A program made the translations under genes and the position numbers. The notes under the pieces were generated by a model. It worked only from the letters and a program-made list of their open reading frames with translations. It did not search any database and was not told the origin of the DNA. Positions 49,201 to 60,500 of a DNA stretch of 64,000 nt are shown here, piece after piece (the stretch's first letter is position 1; the number at the start of each line of letters is the position of its first letter). This DNA is from Mansonella perstans (taxonomy: Eukaryota > Nematoda > Chromadorea > Rhabditida > Onchocercidae): positions 186,001-250,000 of the forward strand of contig JBAMDO010000575.1 of NCBI GenBank assembly GCA_037074765.1, in the 5' to 3' direction.

Positions 49201-52200
49201 GATATTTTTGAATACTGTTCATTGGCACAGTGTTATTAAGTAAAACCAACATACCACAGCATCCGAAGTATTTTTTGTTTTTGAATTTTCAAACGATAAA
49301 CGCAGCCGCTCGAAATCGTTTGAAAGTTTTTCGAGCTGCTGAACCGTTTCAGCGTTTTCATTTTTGCACATCTCATAACGTTCTTCATATTCAATGAGAT
49401 TCGCTTTCAAAGCATCTGTATAAATTTCCAGAATATTAAAAAATTTCAGAAAAAGATGATGTGTTCTCTAAGGCAGTAAGTTACATTAGTATATACTGTC
49501 TCAGAATATCACTGTCTTAGAATATGTCGCCCGAAATCCGACTAATTTGAGGAATAATCAGATAAAGTAGATAAGTAAGTACCTACTCTACTGACTGATC
49601 TGGAAATAAGAGGATCTAATTAAATTCAACCCATAATACATAGCGAAATATCCAAACTGCTCATAAATCGCACTAGTATTTAACTGTTAAAACTTGCCAA
49701 ACATGATCTGACAGGAATTCGTGGAGTTTTTACAAAATCTAATTCGTAACTACGGCGTAGTTCCCCATTTATGAATCTTATATGGATTAAAGAAACTTAT
49801 AAAATGGAAATTAAGAACAAACCGATACGAGCAGTCAAATCACGATTCGAAGTAACGACAGAACCATGTTCTGCTTTGTGGTTTTCAAAATCTTCATTTA
49901 AATCATTATAAGCTGCTGTAAGTTCTGCATTCTCTCTTCTGAAATAACGCTGCTTTTCCATTAAAACATAATTTTGATGTTGGTCACTAAAAAATGAACC
50001 ACACTGACTAAAATAGTAAACAAATCTGCTTCCACACAAAGAAATTATCATAGCAATTAACCTGAGTTTTTCTAACTCCCGATCTAATATTGCTTGATCT
50101 CTTGATATGCTTTCCGAAATTTCGGCTCGTTTTTCAATGGTTTCTGCCATCTTTGATTCCTCACTGTCCTTATCTTCACCACGAGAATTCACTACCAGTT
50201 GTAAATTAGCCACTTCACTTTTTAATTCCTCAATTTTTGCTCTACAAAAAACCACAAATTAGAATCAGATCGCTCAGTTCTCTGCCAAGCATCTGTTATC
50301 TAACAATAATATTTACCTGCTCCGTTCTCTCTCACTAATAATTTCATTTTCGAACTTTTCACGCTGCATATCAATGAGATGGTGCACTTCTCCTACTTCA
50401 GCTTGTAACTGCGAAATACGAAAACTGTAAAAACAGATTACAAAAAGACTGAAATACTTTTAACAAAACTGCAAAATCAAGCATTACATATCAAAAATCG
50501 ATTGCAGTGAAAAACGCAATAAGTGATCCACATATGATTTTTAAATGGCCCATTCCTTCAGCAGTAAATAAACAACTCATTCTTCTAACAAAAGCTTTTA
50601 ATGTCTGAGAATCACAGGGCACTAGATGTAAACTAATACTTTGTGTTACACCTTTTGCAACAAATTGGTTGTTTACTGGAGCGCCAAAATTACTAACTTT
50701 TTTTCAGTAATTTCCTTTTCTGCGGTATCCAACTGCTTCTGTAAATTTCCACTTTGCTGTTCCAATTCATTCAGTCGTTCGCTAAGTACTTTATCAACAG
50801 CTTGAAATGTCAACTGGTCTACCTTATCCTCCAGTATTTCATTTTCTTCTTGCATGGACTTGGTCTACAGTTTTTTTCATCTCTTATTGGATTAATAAAC
50901 AAAAATAGCACAACCTGACATTTCATCAAATAAATTCACCGACAATCTTGTCATGGAATATTTGAAAATTGCAAAATCAATTAATAATCATTGTAAAAAT
51001 GAGCAATGCAGAAAACAGGATTCAGGAACTTTAATAAAAATGAACCAGAAGTGTTAAACCACTGCAAATCTCACTTTTTCCAACAACAGATTTCGTTCTT
51101 TTGTCAACAAATGTATTTGTTCTTTGCAGGCTTCATTCGTCAAAACACATTGCTCAGTACAGAATCCAGAATTTCCTGCCTTTTCATTGGTGTTCTAGAA
51201 CTTTATTTCAAATTCAGTATACATCTTAAAAATAATAAGTTAGCATGTCTAATTATACTTTCTGCAAATAACTGATTATTTGGTAATGTAAATGTTTCGT
51301 AAGATTTCGATCCTGACTGAAAATAACAAATCTCAGAGTACCAAAAGGAATCCCTATAAATGATCAAAGTGATAAATATGGCCAAATATAAAATAATCAA
51401 AAAACCGAGAAAAGTCGGATAAACGTACGGTATAGCACAGCTGATTTCGAGATGATATAATACTGATATAGTAAAAATACTTATAAACCATCTAGTTCGT
51501 TAACAGAGAGATTTCTTGAGCATCACTAACCTTGTCTTCCTGATTCAGAGACTTCAGTTCAGCAATCGTTTCGTTATGAGCAATAATTAGAGCCGCAACT
51601 TCATTTTCAAATTTCATTTTTTGTTCAGCCAAAAGATGTTCCAATTCTGATATCTACGAAGGTAAGAAAGCAAGTGATTTTTTTTTTAAATTATCGCATG
51701 AAAATAAAAAGCAGACATCAGGACAGAATATCCGCACCTAACAACAAATCGTAAAAACAACGGTGTTGTCAACAGTCATAATCCCAAAACTCGAGAATAA
51801 CTCAGAACTTGAACAACCTTCAAAACATCACTCTTTTCTGACTGTTCGTTAACAAGACGCTTCCAGTGTGCGGCTTCCTTTCGCAGCTGATCTATTTCAT
51901 CCTTCATGCGTGTAACACGAGCACTGTTCGCTGAGAAAAACTCGTCATCATCTCCATCACCTATTGATTCTTGAACTGTATGACGTAATCGTTCTAATTC
52001 CGCCTATAACTTATTTTTATGAAACATGAGAAAAGCCTGTAAAATCGAAAACTCAAGTAATGAATAAAATACAAATCCTATTTGATCTATTTCATCCATC
52101 ATGCATGCAACACGAGCACTATTCGCTGAGTAAAAACCCGTCATCATCTCTACCACTTAATGATTCTTGAACTGTATGGGCGTTATAAGAAAAGATTTAG

Positions 52201-53075
52201 CTGTTTTTTAAACAAAAACTTAATCAATACAAGTTCGTTAAGTCAACAAAACATTTAATTACCTTTGAAATTCCATGTTAAAATAAAATATGTTGATTGA
52301 AAATGCTCGAGTGAAATTTCAAAAAACTAGAGCCAGATGGTATTAAAATTGATGATAAAGAAAGTGATGACAAGTAACACCTTATAGTATTACTGTACCT
52401 GCAATGTACGAATCTGAGTATCACGACTTTCGATCACATCGGTGTATTTCCTATTTATTGTATCTACTTCGAGATTCTTTGCATAGAGCTCTTCCTCAAG
52501 ATTATCAATCCTCTTCTTTAACCTTTGCACATTCTCTTTTTCGGTACTAAGTTCCTTCTCCGTTTCCAAAAGCTTCTTTCTGACAACCTTAAAACAATTA
52601 TGAATTCTCTTAAATCGCGAAGATTTATTTAAAAAACAGCATAGAATATAAATTGTAGAAGTAAATTTTTTCACGAATACAATTATATGATCGAAATATA
52701 TCGCACGTTTACAAAGAATGAAAAAATAGTAGGATAATAAAAAATAACTTAAAATTTCATCACTAATAGGCCATAGTAATGGTAATAACAAAAGTAATAG
52801 AAATAATTTATAAATAATAAAAATTAGTGAAAACAAATAAACAGTAATAAATTAGTAATATGAAACAAACTTTTCCGACGTAAAATTCTACGTAAAAAAT
52901 GATTATATGTAAAAAATTTTTTAAAAAATCATTATGATCCGATGAGATAAATATTCAATTAACATACCTGTAATTCACTTTCTGGATCATTCACCTCTTC
53001 GATAGCTTCATTCAGTACTTCATGTGCCAATTCCGATAATTGTCCTTGAATATTGCGTAGCCAAGAGTTCATCAT
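43218..53075 (-). CDS. TRIP11: GMAP-210/TRIP11-like golgin with C-terminal GRAB-type domain
   Basis: Long coiled-coil tether of the cis-Golgi. Exons (minus): 53075-52968, 52587-52399, 52003-51818, 51653-51531, 50864-50698, 50424-50317, 50241-50062, 49986-49823, 49415-49255, 48934-48810, 48728-48575, 48402-48190, 47773-47609, 47522-47418, 47333-47235, 47047-46889, 46647-46570, 46463-46356, 46045-45858, 45737-45539, 45267-45055, 44858-44742, 44595-44413, 44242-44081, 43313-43218. About 1,249 residues, all phases consistent. The N-terminus (MMNSWLRNIQGQLSELAHEV) has the amphipathic look of the TRIP11 lipid-packing sensor. The body is almost continuous heptad coiled coil. The C-terminus (LRQLFLSYFTADKDKQPEIA, ASVLGYSQE, then SWFGFGG and SLAEQFVRFLEKES) matches the Arf1-binding GRAB region and trailing motif of GMAP-210. 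Reading through the last donor instead stops at 44045 (1,229 residues). Confidence 0.85.
52080..52178 (-). pseudogene. Decayed duplicate of golgin exon 3 in the preceding intron
   Basis: This stretch in the intron between golgin exons 2 and 3 repeats about 100 bp of exon 3 (51886-51985): TGATTCTTGAACTGTATG, AACACGAGCACT and GATCTATTTCATCC are shared. On the minus strand it reads TVQESL then DDDGF before a frameshift and a stop (GCGAATAG), and no acceptor is kept. Confidence 0.8.
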
Positions 53076-53860
53076 CGATTCATTTCATTTGCTATAATTT
53101 AAAAAAAAAATTAAATTTAAATCCCGAGAAATGCCATCTACCTTTGCTTCTAATTGTTCGTCTCATCTTTCTAATTTCTTTTCAACCACTATAGATTCGA
53201 GTATAAACCACCGATGGACAGTTATCATTTCAAGACCATTACTGCTTTGTTAAGCTCAAAATTAATGGAAGTTCAGTGATGAAAAAATTTCTCCTCGATT
53301 TAATTTCATTGTTTTTTTATTCATACAACCAATTTTGTGTCACTTTTTTTCCATTTTCTTTTTATGTTCCTTTTTTGAGAAGAAAGTTTTTTGTTTTTAC
53401 AAAAAAGTTAAGATTGATGTGTGCATTGGGAATGGAAAATAAATTAATGAACTAAAAATTGATATTGCTACAAATTAAAAGTTTAAATTGGTTTTAATTC
53501 CTTTTTGAAATGATTTTATTCAAGTTGATTGGCTCAAAAAGCGCGATTAGTTTCTAAATTTCCAAATTTTCAAAGACTGTTCTATAATATGTAAATTATT
53601 AAGATTTTCTTCCGGATTAAGAAGTATATTGTAAAGAAATGTTGCTATTTACGATACTGAAACTAATTTCACTTTTTAACGTCTTCTTAATTAATTATAA
53701 TGACAACATAGTAACTAAAACTAAGGAAATGCGTAAAACTTCTGTTGCATGCATTGAAATAACATTAATAGCAGTCAAATGATGATTCAAAAGCCAAACT
53801 GGATTTAATTTTTTCTGCAAACTTTCAGTAAGCATAAATACAGTGTAAAGTGATTGCCAT

Positions 53861-54055
53861 TATATTTTCAACAAAAATTGATAAGTCAAAGTGTAGTGTT
53901 TGTTCTTATCAGGTTATATCTCTGATATGTGATCTATCGATCACATCGAGATTATCCTGTTTTTGACACCACCGTATGTTTATGGGCGCTTGTTCCTCAC
54001 CCATCACCCAATCGCAGATCGACCAGGTATTGCATCTGCCTCCGGGACCGGCCCA
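53861..54055 (+). ncRNA. Divergent U2 snRNA-like gene (variant or pseudogene)
   Basis: Sequence and order match U2 spliceosomal RNA. 53885-53910 reads GTCAAAGTGTAGTGTTTGTT then CTTATC, against the U2 GATCAAAGTGTAGTATCTGTTCTTATC region. Then a stem IIa-like TATATCTCTGATATG, a perfect stem IIb hairpin GTGATC-TATC-GATCAC (53929-53944), an Sm-like GTTTTTGA (53959-53966), a GGGCGCTTGTTCC stem III core, and a stem-loop IV ATCGACCAGGTATTGCA..CTCCGGGACCGGCCCA (54018-54055), the site of U2A'/U2B'' binding. Length (about 195) fits U2. Stem IIb and a 5' TCAA/TTGA hairpin pair with bases unlike canonical U2. Key changes: branch-pairing GUAGUA is GUAGUG, the U6-pairing GAUCA is GUCA, and the Sm site begins with G. 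The 5' 20 nt are poorly conserved. It may be a variant gene or a pseudogene. Confidence 0.68.
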
Positions 54056-54338
54056 ATTCATCTTAATTCTCCGAAAATAACTCCCAGACAACTAATTTTA
54101 TCAACATCATCAGTTTTCAAAAAAAACAAGAAATTCTATCATGAAATGTTTTCCTAAAATTTTTGATGTGTAAAGTTTTGACTGAAATAATGTTTACTTC
54201 TGGAAATGTTTGAAATTCTTGTAATATATTTAAAGAAAATAAAATGTTAGAAAAAATTTCTCCATCAACTTTTAACTCTCTTTTTTAATATTTGTGACGC
54301 TCTTTTTCCACTTATTAATTGATTATTCAGTTGAAAAC

Positions 54339-56874
54339 ATGTTTACTATACCAATGCCATCGATACTCGTTGTTTTCTGGTGTTTATCTGTTTGTGGCGT
54401 AAAGTCGGATTACAGTGATCATATTCCTCCACGTTATACGATAAATTTGGATTTAGCTCCAGAAAAGCGCTGGAATGAGATCATTGATGATCACAAGGAG
54501 TTCATTCCGGCAGTTATTGAAGAAATCCAGTAAACAAATGTTTATTGCATTTGAAAAATTTTATGAATGCTAAATATTAAAGCACATTTAAATAAAATTA
54601 CTTATCATTTTCTTTTGGTCTATAAGTGACAACTAACAAAAAGTAAGAATCTTCTTGGAAAACTTTTTTTTTTTGGTTCTACACAAACCAAACAATTCTA
54701 GTCACTATGTGCCAAAGTTTCTACGTCCAATTGCTTGGTGGACTGCTGAAAATCTTTTGTTGGGAAGATTTCCAGAAGAATATGCCCGCGAAATACGAGG
54801 TTCTTTCTCTAGTAATCACAGCAAAGCATGAATTAAATTTTGGTGGTGTAGATAGAAAACATGGAATTAACACTTTTTTTTCAAATTATTTTTAGGTATT
54901 GCAGTGCGAAGTGATCTTAGCATTGGTGAAGTTGTGGGCTTGAACATTTTGTATGACATTACCGCCTTCAATCGAAAGCAGTTCAGTTTTAAGTGCATTG
55001 TTTGCATTCCGAATAGTACAATAGCTCCTAGTTGTATAAAGTTTTAATTTTAATATTCAAAGAATATATTATTCGATTTTTCATTCTTTTAAATTGTTAA
55101 ATTACTCTTAAATTTTCTGCATTATGCGCGCATTTGATGAAATAAAATTAAATACTGAAAGAAAAATTTCTACTTTTTTAGCATATTGGGAAACATTGGT
55201 TGTACGTCTATCGTTGCAGAAGATAATGGAGGCCGAATAATTCACGGTAGAAATTTGGACTATGTAATGACTTCACTTCTTCGCAACCTAACAGTTATTG
55301 TTGACTTTACAAGAGGGGGAAATGTAAGCTTACACAAAACCTTCATTTTTGATATTAATTCCAATTCAAGGTTTCTTCTTATCAATACTGCAGAAAGTCT
55401 CTAACTAAAAGTACTGCAAATTATTTTCAAGCATCCTTAAGCATAAATTAAATATAAATCCTTAAGTAGTGTTATCAAATAGATTAGATATATATCGTTC
55501 GAGAAAAAAATGAAAATTGTATTTAGATACTTTATACCGCAGTAACTTTTGTACTAAATGTTGGCATTTATACTGGACAAAGACATGGCTCATTTTCGAT
55601 CAGCATCAATGAGCGCTGTTAGTTAATAATTCATTAATTTTTATACTCTTTCTTGTTATTTTTTCTACAGTTTTTTAAATCCTGCAAAATTCCAGAAATT
55701 TTTTTAGTATATGGAGCTTACATTTCTACGATCTTAATGGAACTTTATACTCGTTTCAAAAATCCAGTGACATTCGCAGTTCGAATGGTACATAAAGTTT
55801 AAATGTTCATTAGGCAATGTTAGAATAATATATGAATTTTGACTTTAAATTTTAAATTCAAATGCTCAAAATGAAGAGAAATTGGTAAAATACTAATAGG
55901 GATGCGACTAATGTCGCTGTATTATTTCCAATTCTTATATATTGTAGGCTCTTGAACAGAAAAATACATTTGAAGAAGCTCGAGAAATGCTGATGAAAGA
56001 GCATTTTATAGCTCCATCATACTTGATCATAGCTGGTATTAAAAAAGGACAAGCCTGTGTCATAACAAGGTTTCATCGACTTACTTCATGATAATACACT
56101 CGTTACATTTAATTTACGGTTTCTCTTTTAATTCATTAAATTTCATCATTTTTAAAAATTTGTTCTAGAAATCGCTGGAAAACTGCAGATATACAGTGTA
56201 TTGATCCACAAAATGGCCAATGGTTTTTAGTAGAGACCAATTATGATCACTGGAAAATTGATAAGGACGAACGTCGGTATGTTCCAAATGTATTTCAAGC
56301 ATTGAAAAAAAAAATGAAGTATTAAGTTTGGAAGAAATTAAAAATTGCTAAAGAAAGTCCATAATTTCAAATAACAGCAGAAATTTCTCAAGAAATGACA
56401 ATAATAATAAAATCATTAATTTTTAAGAAGAACAGCAGAAAAAGCTCTTCGACTGATTGGCAGGCATGACATAGGATATGAACAAATGCTCCAAATTCTT
56501 TCGCTTTATCCAATTCAAAATAAGTAGGTTTTTTGTAAAATGAAGAGAATATTTGCTCGAAATAGTTGGGAAAATAAAAAAAAAAAACATTTGGTTTTTT
56601 CTTTCTGTTGAAAAGAGTTGAAAAAACAATTTTAGTAAGTTATATATTATTTTGTTAGGCAAGTTTTCTTTTTTTCGGAAAGTGTGAATAGATTTTGTTA
56701 GCAAAACAGCAATGATATAAGTATGTTGTTCTCTAAAATAACTTAATTATTCATGCTAATTACAATTTTTACAGCGATAACTGTTCACTTCATATCATTA
56801 TATTCCATGAAATAGTGATAATTGAAGGTTTTCCGATGACTGACAATTTTTCATTTCTTGGAACCATTCAATGA
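54339..56874 (+). CDS. NAAA: N-acylethanolamine acid amidase-like (acid ceramidase family) Ntn hydrolase
   Basis: Lysosomal enzyme family that self-cleaves to expose a Cys nucleophile and hydrolyses fatty-acid amides. Ten exons: 54339-54529, 54702-54799, 54896-54992, 55182-55323, 55527-55617, 55708-55787, 55948-56069, 56169-56276, 56428-56523, 56775-56874, 374 residues (human NAAA 359). A signal peptide ([20 protein letters not shown]) precedes the family motif [14 protein letters not shown]. Catalytic residues keep NAAA spacing: Cys136 (GCTSIVAED), Arg152 and Asp155 (HGRNLDY), Asn298 (ETNYDHWK). [11 protein letters not shown] and SINER match the active-site strand. The run [18 protein letters not shown] is closer to NAAA than to acid ceramidase. 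The residue before the nucleophile is Gly. The last exon is uncertain: the family-like strand [13 protein letters not shown] is open in the next frame at 56774-56815. Confidence 0.88.
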
Positions 56875-57515
56875 TGAGAAATGAAAAATATGATAATTAC
56901 TCTTATCAGATCTGATACTTAGAATTCATGATTAAAATAATAAGAAAAAGAAATCCTGAAGCAAAAACAGTGTATTTTACAGTTTGACGATTTTTTCCAC
57001 AGTGATGTCACCGTTGAACAAACGCGCTTTATACGATTATACAGTTATGCGGAAGTAAAGTGTCATTGGTCAAATTTCTCTCATTTGATGTCATTTCTGT
57101 TAGAAGTTGATTTTTTATCAGTTCACAATTTCATTTTCATTAGCAACATTCATGCTTGGTATAGATTATTATGTTGAGATAAAAGTTTTTCAATTTTTCA
57201 AATGAATAAACCAACAGTTGAAGCATTTAAGCTCTGTTAATTATCGAATGATTTCTATTGCGCCTATAGTTGTATCTTCTTACATTTCCCACAGGACGAT
57301 GGCGTCATTATAAATTAAATAGAAAATTTAAATATGAATGATGTGGATTTACAATGCAGTATTGTGTAAGATGAATAATGATAAAAAATTTGCAAATCAT
57401 CTTGCTATCGATTTTTTTTTTTAGAGATAGCGAAATCTTCTTTGTTGAAACATAATAAAACTTAGATATTGAAAATGATAAATGTACAATTTAAGCTAAT
57501 GGATCTATGATAGAG

Positions 57516-57589
57516 CAAAAAGTGTTATAGAATATAGCTCTAGGATACAATATATATTATAGAATACAAAAAGTGTTATAGAATATAGC
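57516..57589. repeat. 23-bp direct repeat, 51 bp apart
   Basis: CAAAAAGTGTTATAGAATAT plus AGC occurs twice without mismatch (57516-57538 and 57567-57589), separated by similar ATAGAATA-rich sequence. Confidence 0.85.
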
Positions 57590-60500
57590 ATTTTAATTCT
57601 ATCAGTGTAAATTTATATTCATCATTATTCGTGAAATCCGGCCTTGAGTTGAGTTTCACTTCAATTCACAATTATCTTGACAAGGATGCTAATGAAGTAG
57701 CAGCAAAGAATGAATTCGAATGCTAATTAATCGGAGGGATTAAAGGAAATCGTTTGTAGATATTCGTCACTCAATTAACTGCACCTTATCATTGCCAATA
57801 ACCAATCAATGAATTAACACACTTCAATATTTAAATTGTCAAGTAATGGCTGAAATATTTTGACGAGTTATGGAACGTTATTGATGATTGTTATTGCTAA
57901 AATTTACTAATTATCCTAACAATTATATTATTTTACACTTTAAAAGTGCCGCTTGTTCCCTGTTTGTTGTAATACTTTTCAATTCAAACCAATCATTCAT
58001 TTAAAATTTCATGATCTATTTTTACAGATCAAATCATTTACTGATGCTGCAAGAGAGAGATTTTAGGAATATTACAGCGAACAGGAAATGAGAAGGCAAA
58101 AGGATTATGTTAAATATAACAGAAGTAAGATAGAATTACAATGGATAGATATATCAGCTAAATGATCGTTTATTGGGTAGTTTTACTTTATTGACGTCAT
58201 CAATGAGTTAAATTAAAATGACTGAGTGACCAGCAGAACAAATGTAAGCAACGGGCGCATTAAGGCACATATTTAATTGCCTACTCTCTATGTATGTGTT
58301 TGTATGTCTGTTTGTCTGTATATTTTGGGTTTTCTTATATGTTTATAATACCTCTTATTCTCACCTGAGATTTACCAGTTATAATATTTTTCAATTCTAT
58401 AAATCATTCATTCATGCAATTGTAGTAATATCAGCAAAAATTACTAGGAAAGAGTGCAGTAAGCAGGTAATTAATTTATTTCTAACTAAGTTAGCTTAGC
58501 TGAATGCTTCTGGAATCGACGTGAAGGATGCTTTAGAAGGAGATTCAATTAAGCAAAGAGAAAAGTTTGGAAAAAATTAGACTTGTTTTAAGTATCATAA
58601 TAGTAAATGATTACTTGAATGCCTTAAGCAAACCGTAAAAATTTCATAATCCATTTTTATGGATTAAATCAATCAGTGCAGTACACTATTTATTGTTTTC
58701 CTTGCAAGACTTTGAGACAAAGTAGATATGTCGCATTATTTATTCGAAATTTTTTGGCTGCCATGGTACACATCATTATTGACATCAATTGCATATACCA
58801 CTACGACTAGGCTCTTTATCTCAATTTCACTGTTTTTAATTTCATGTTACGTTAATTTATACTTTGCTTCTTTGATAAAGAATCAATTCCATGCAAAGTT
58901 TCGATTTCATCAATAATTTATTCAATCAAGTGCTCTGAATTTAAACATTCATCAAAATCAAATGACGAAGAAAGGCGAAACAATATTTGTCATTTCTTGC
59001 GTCACCATTGGCTCCTAATCATTCTTTACTTTTCCTGTCTCTCTTCAACCACTTTCTGAATTTTGTTTCAATCCAATTTCTTCTTTCAAACTTTCATTTC
59101 ACAACAAAGTATTGCCCATTGCACAAAAAAATTTATTTCGATACAAATATGCAATTGCATTTGAAATAAAATGGAAAAAAACATTTTGGTAAAGAAAAGA
59201 CAAATATGCTGTGTTAAAAATCTTTCATTTAAGCCTTTTCCATCTTACAAAGTTTTATAGCTGAAATTAACAAATAGTTCTCCTTGCTATAAGATGAAAA
59301 GAAAACAGGCAGGTTAATTGTTAAGTAACGATTAAGCAGGAATTGCCTGAGATGCATTTATATTAATCTCTTTTCTTTCTTCTACATGTTCCAATTCCTA
59401 TTTTGAGTTTTTGTTCTTTATTGCTAAGTAATTTATTCATATTCTAGTACAATTAGCTAACTCCATTAGCACTGAGCTTATTTGAATTCGAATTTTATTT
59501 GCCATTTGTTTCCCTTATCAAAATTTCATGCAAGTTGCGAACAAAGGACAAAAAACAATTTTTTCGTTTTCTTTCTCTCCTCTACGGTATGTCTGAAATT
59601 TCTAATTTCAATTTTTTAAATTAGTTCGAAAACTAATAAAATATCTCATTCAGTCGTTTTAAAAGAAAATTTTCAAATATTTTATTAGTTTTTTGGAAAA
59701 TTTCCTATAAAATTTATAAATATATGGAAATAATAAGGCATTTCAGACGAATAATCTAACACATATTGGAAATAATATTTTATGTATGAATTTTTAAGAG
59801 ATTATTACTGTGCGTAAAATTTAGTTGTTTTCAAATATTTTATTCTGAAGTATCTGCTGTTTGTAAAGCATTTATGAGGTGTGTGTTTATGCCTTGCATC
59901 TGTGGTATATGTTATAAGCTAATGATCATCGATCATTATAAACAGACTAATTTCTTGTAGGATTTTTTATTGAAAAAATTTAATTAATGTTGTGCGATTA
60001 GACTTACTTCACCCAGCATCAATCACGTTCATTATAATGCAAAATGTCGTGGTAGTTGAAATGATAGCAATGAACTGAATATCACTGCGGATTAGAGAGA
60101 ATAGATGCAAATTATGAAATATTGTTAGAAACTTAAAGTTCGATAATAAATAAAAGATGATTCTAATTTTCTAGTTTTATTTCGAACGTACAAATTATTT
60201 TTATCGCTTGAATGCTTACTCACCCTTGCTAACTGATACTTCTCATGTTCAATTACTTAGCATTTATGATAGCGTTCCTTAAATCCGTGTTAACATATTC
60301 AGATTTCTTAATTAATTAAATTCATCAGAATTCACAATCAATTACTGAGGAATGTTCGTATTGAAGCAGGACAAAATGTAGGGAAAAAATTTTTTGTTTG
60401 TGAGTTAAATACGAAATCTTTTTGTGAAATGTCTTTGAATACTTTATTTGCATAGAATCGAACTTTTTTTTATCTCATTCATAAAAGTGTATAATTAATT

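Noticed and set aside
53909..54157. Open frames on both strands of the GC-richer island
   Set aside because: Explained by the U2-like RNA sequence; no protein family or splice signals.
54339..56874. Acid ceramidase (ASAH1) as the identity
   Set aside because: Family-level possible, but the [16 protein letters not shown] run and exon content fit NAAA better.
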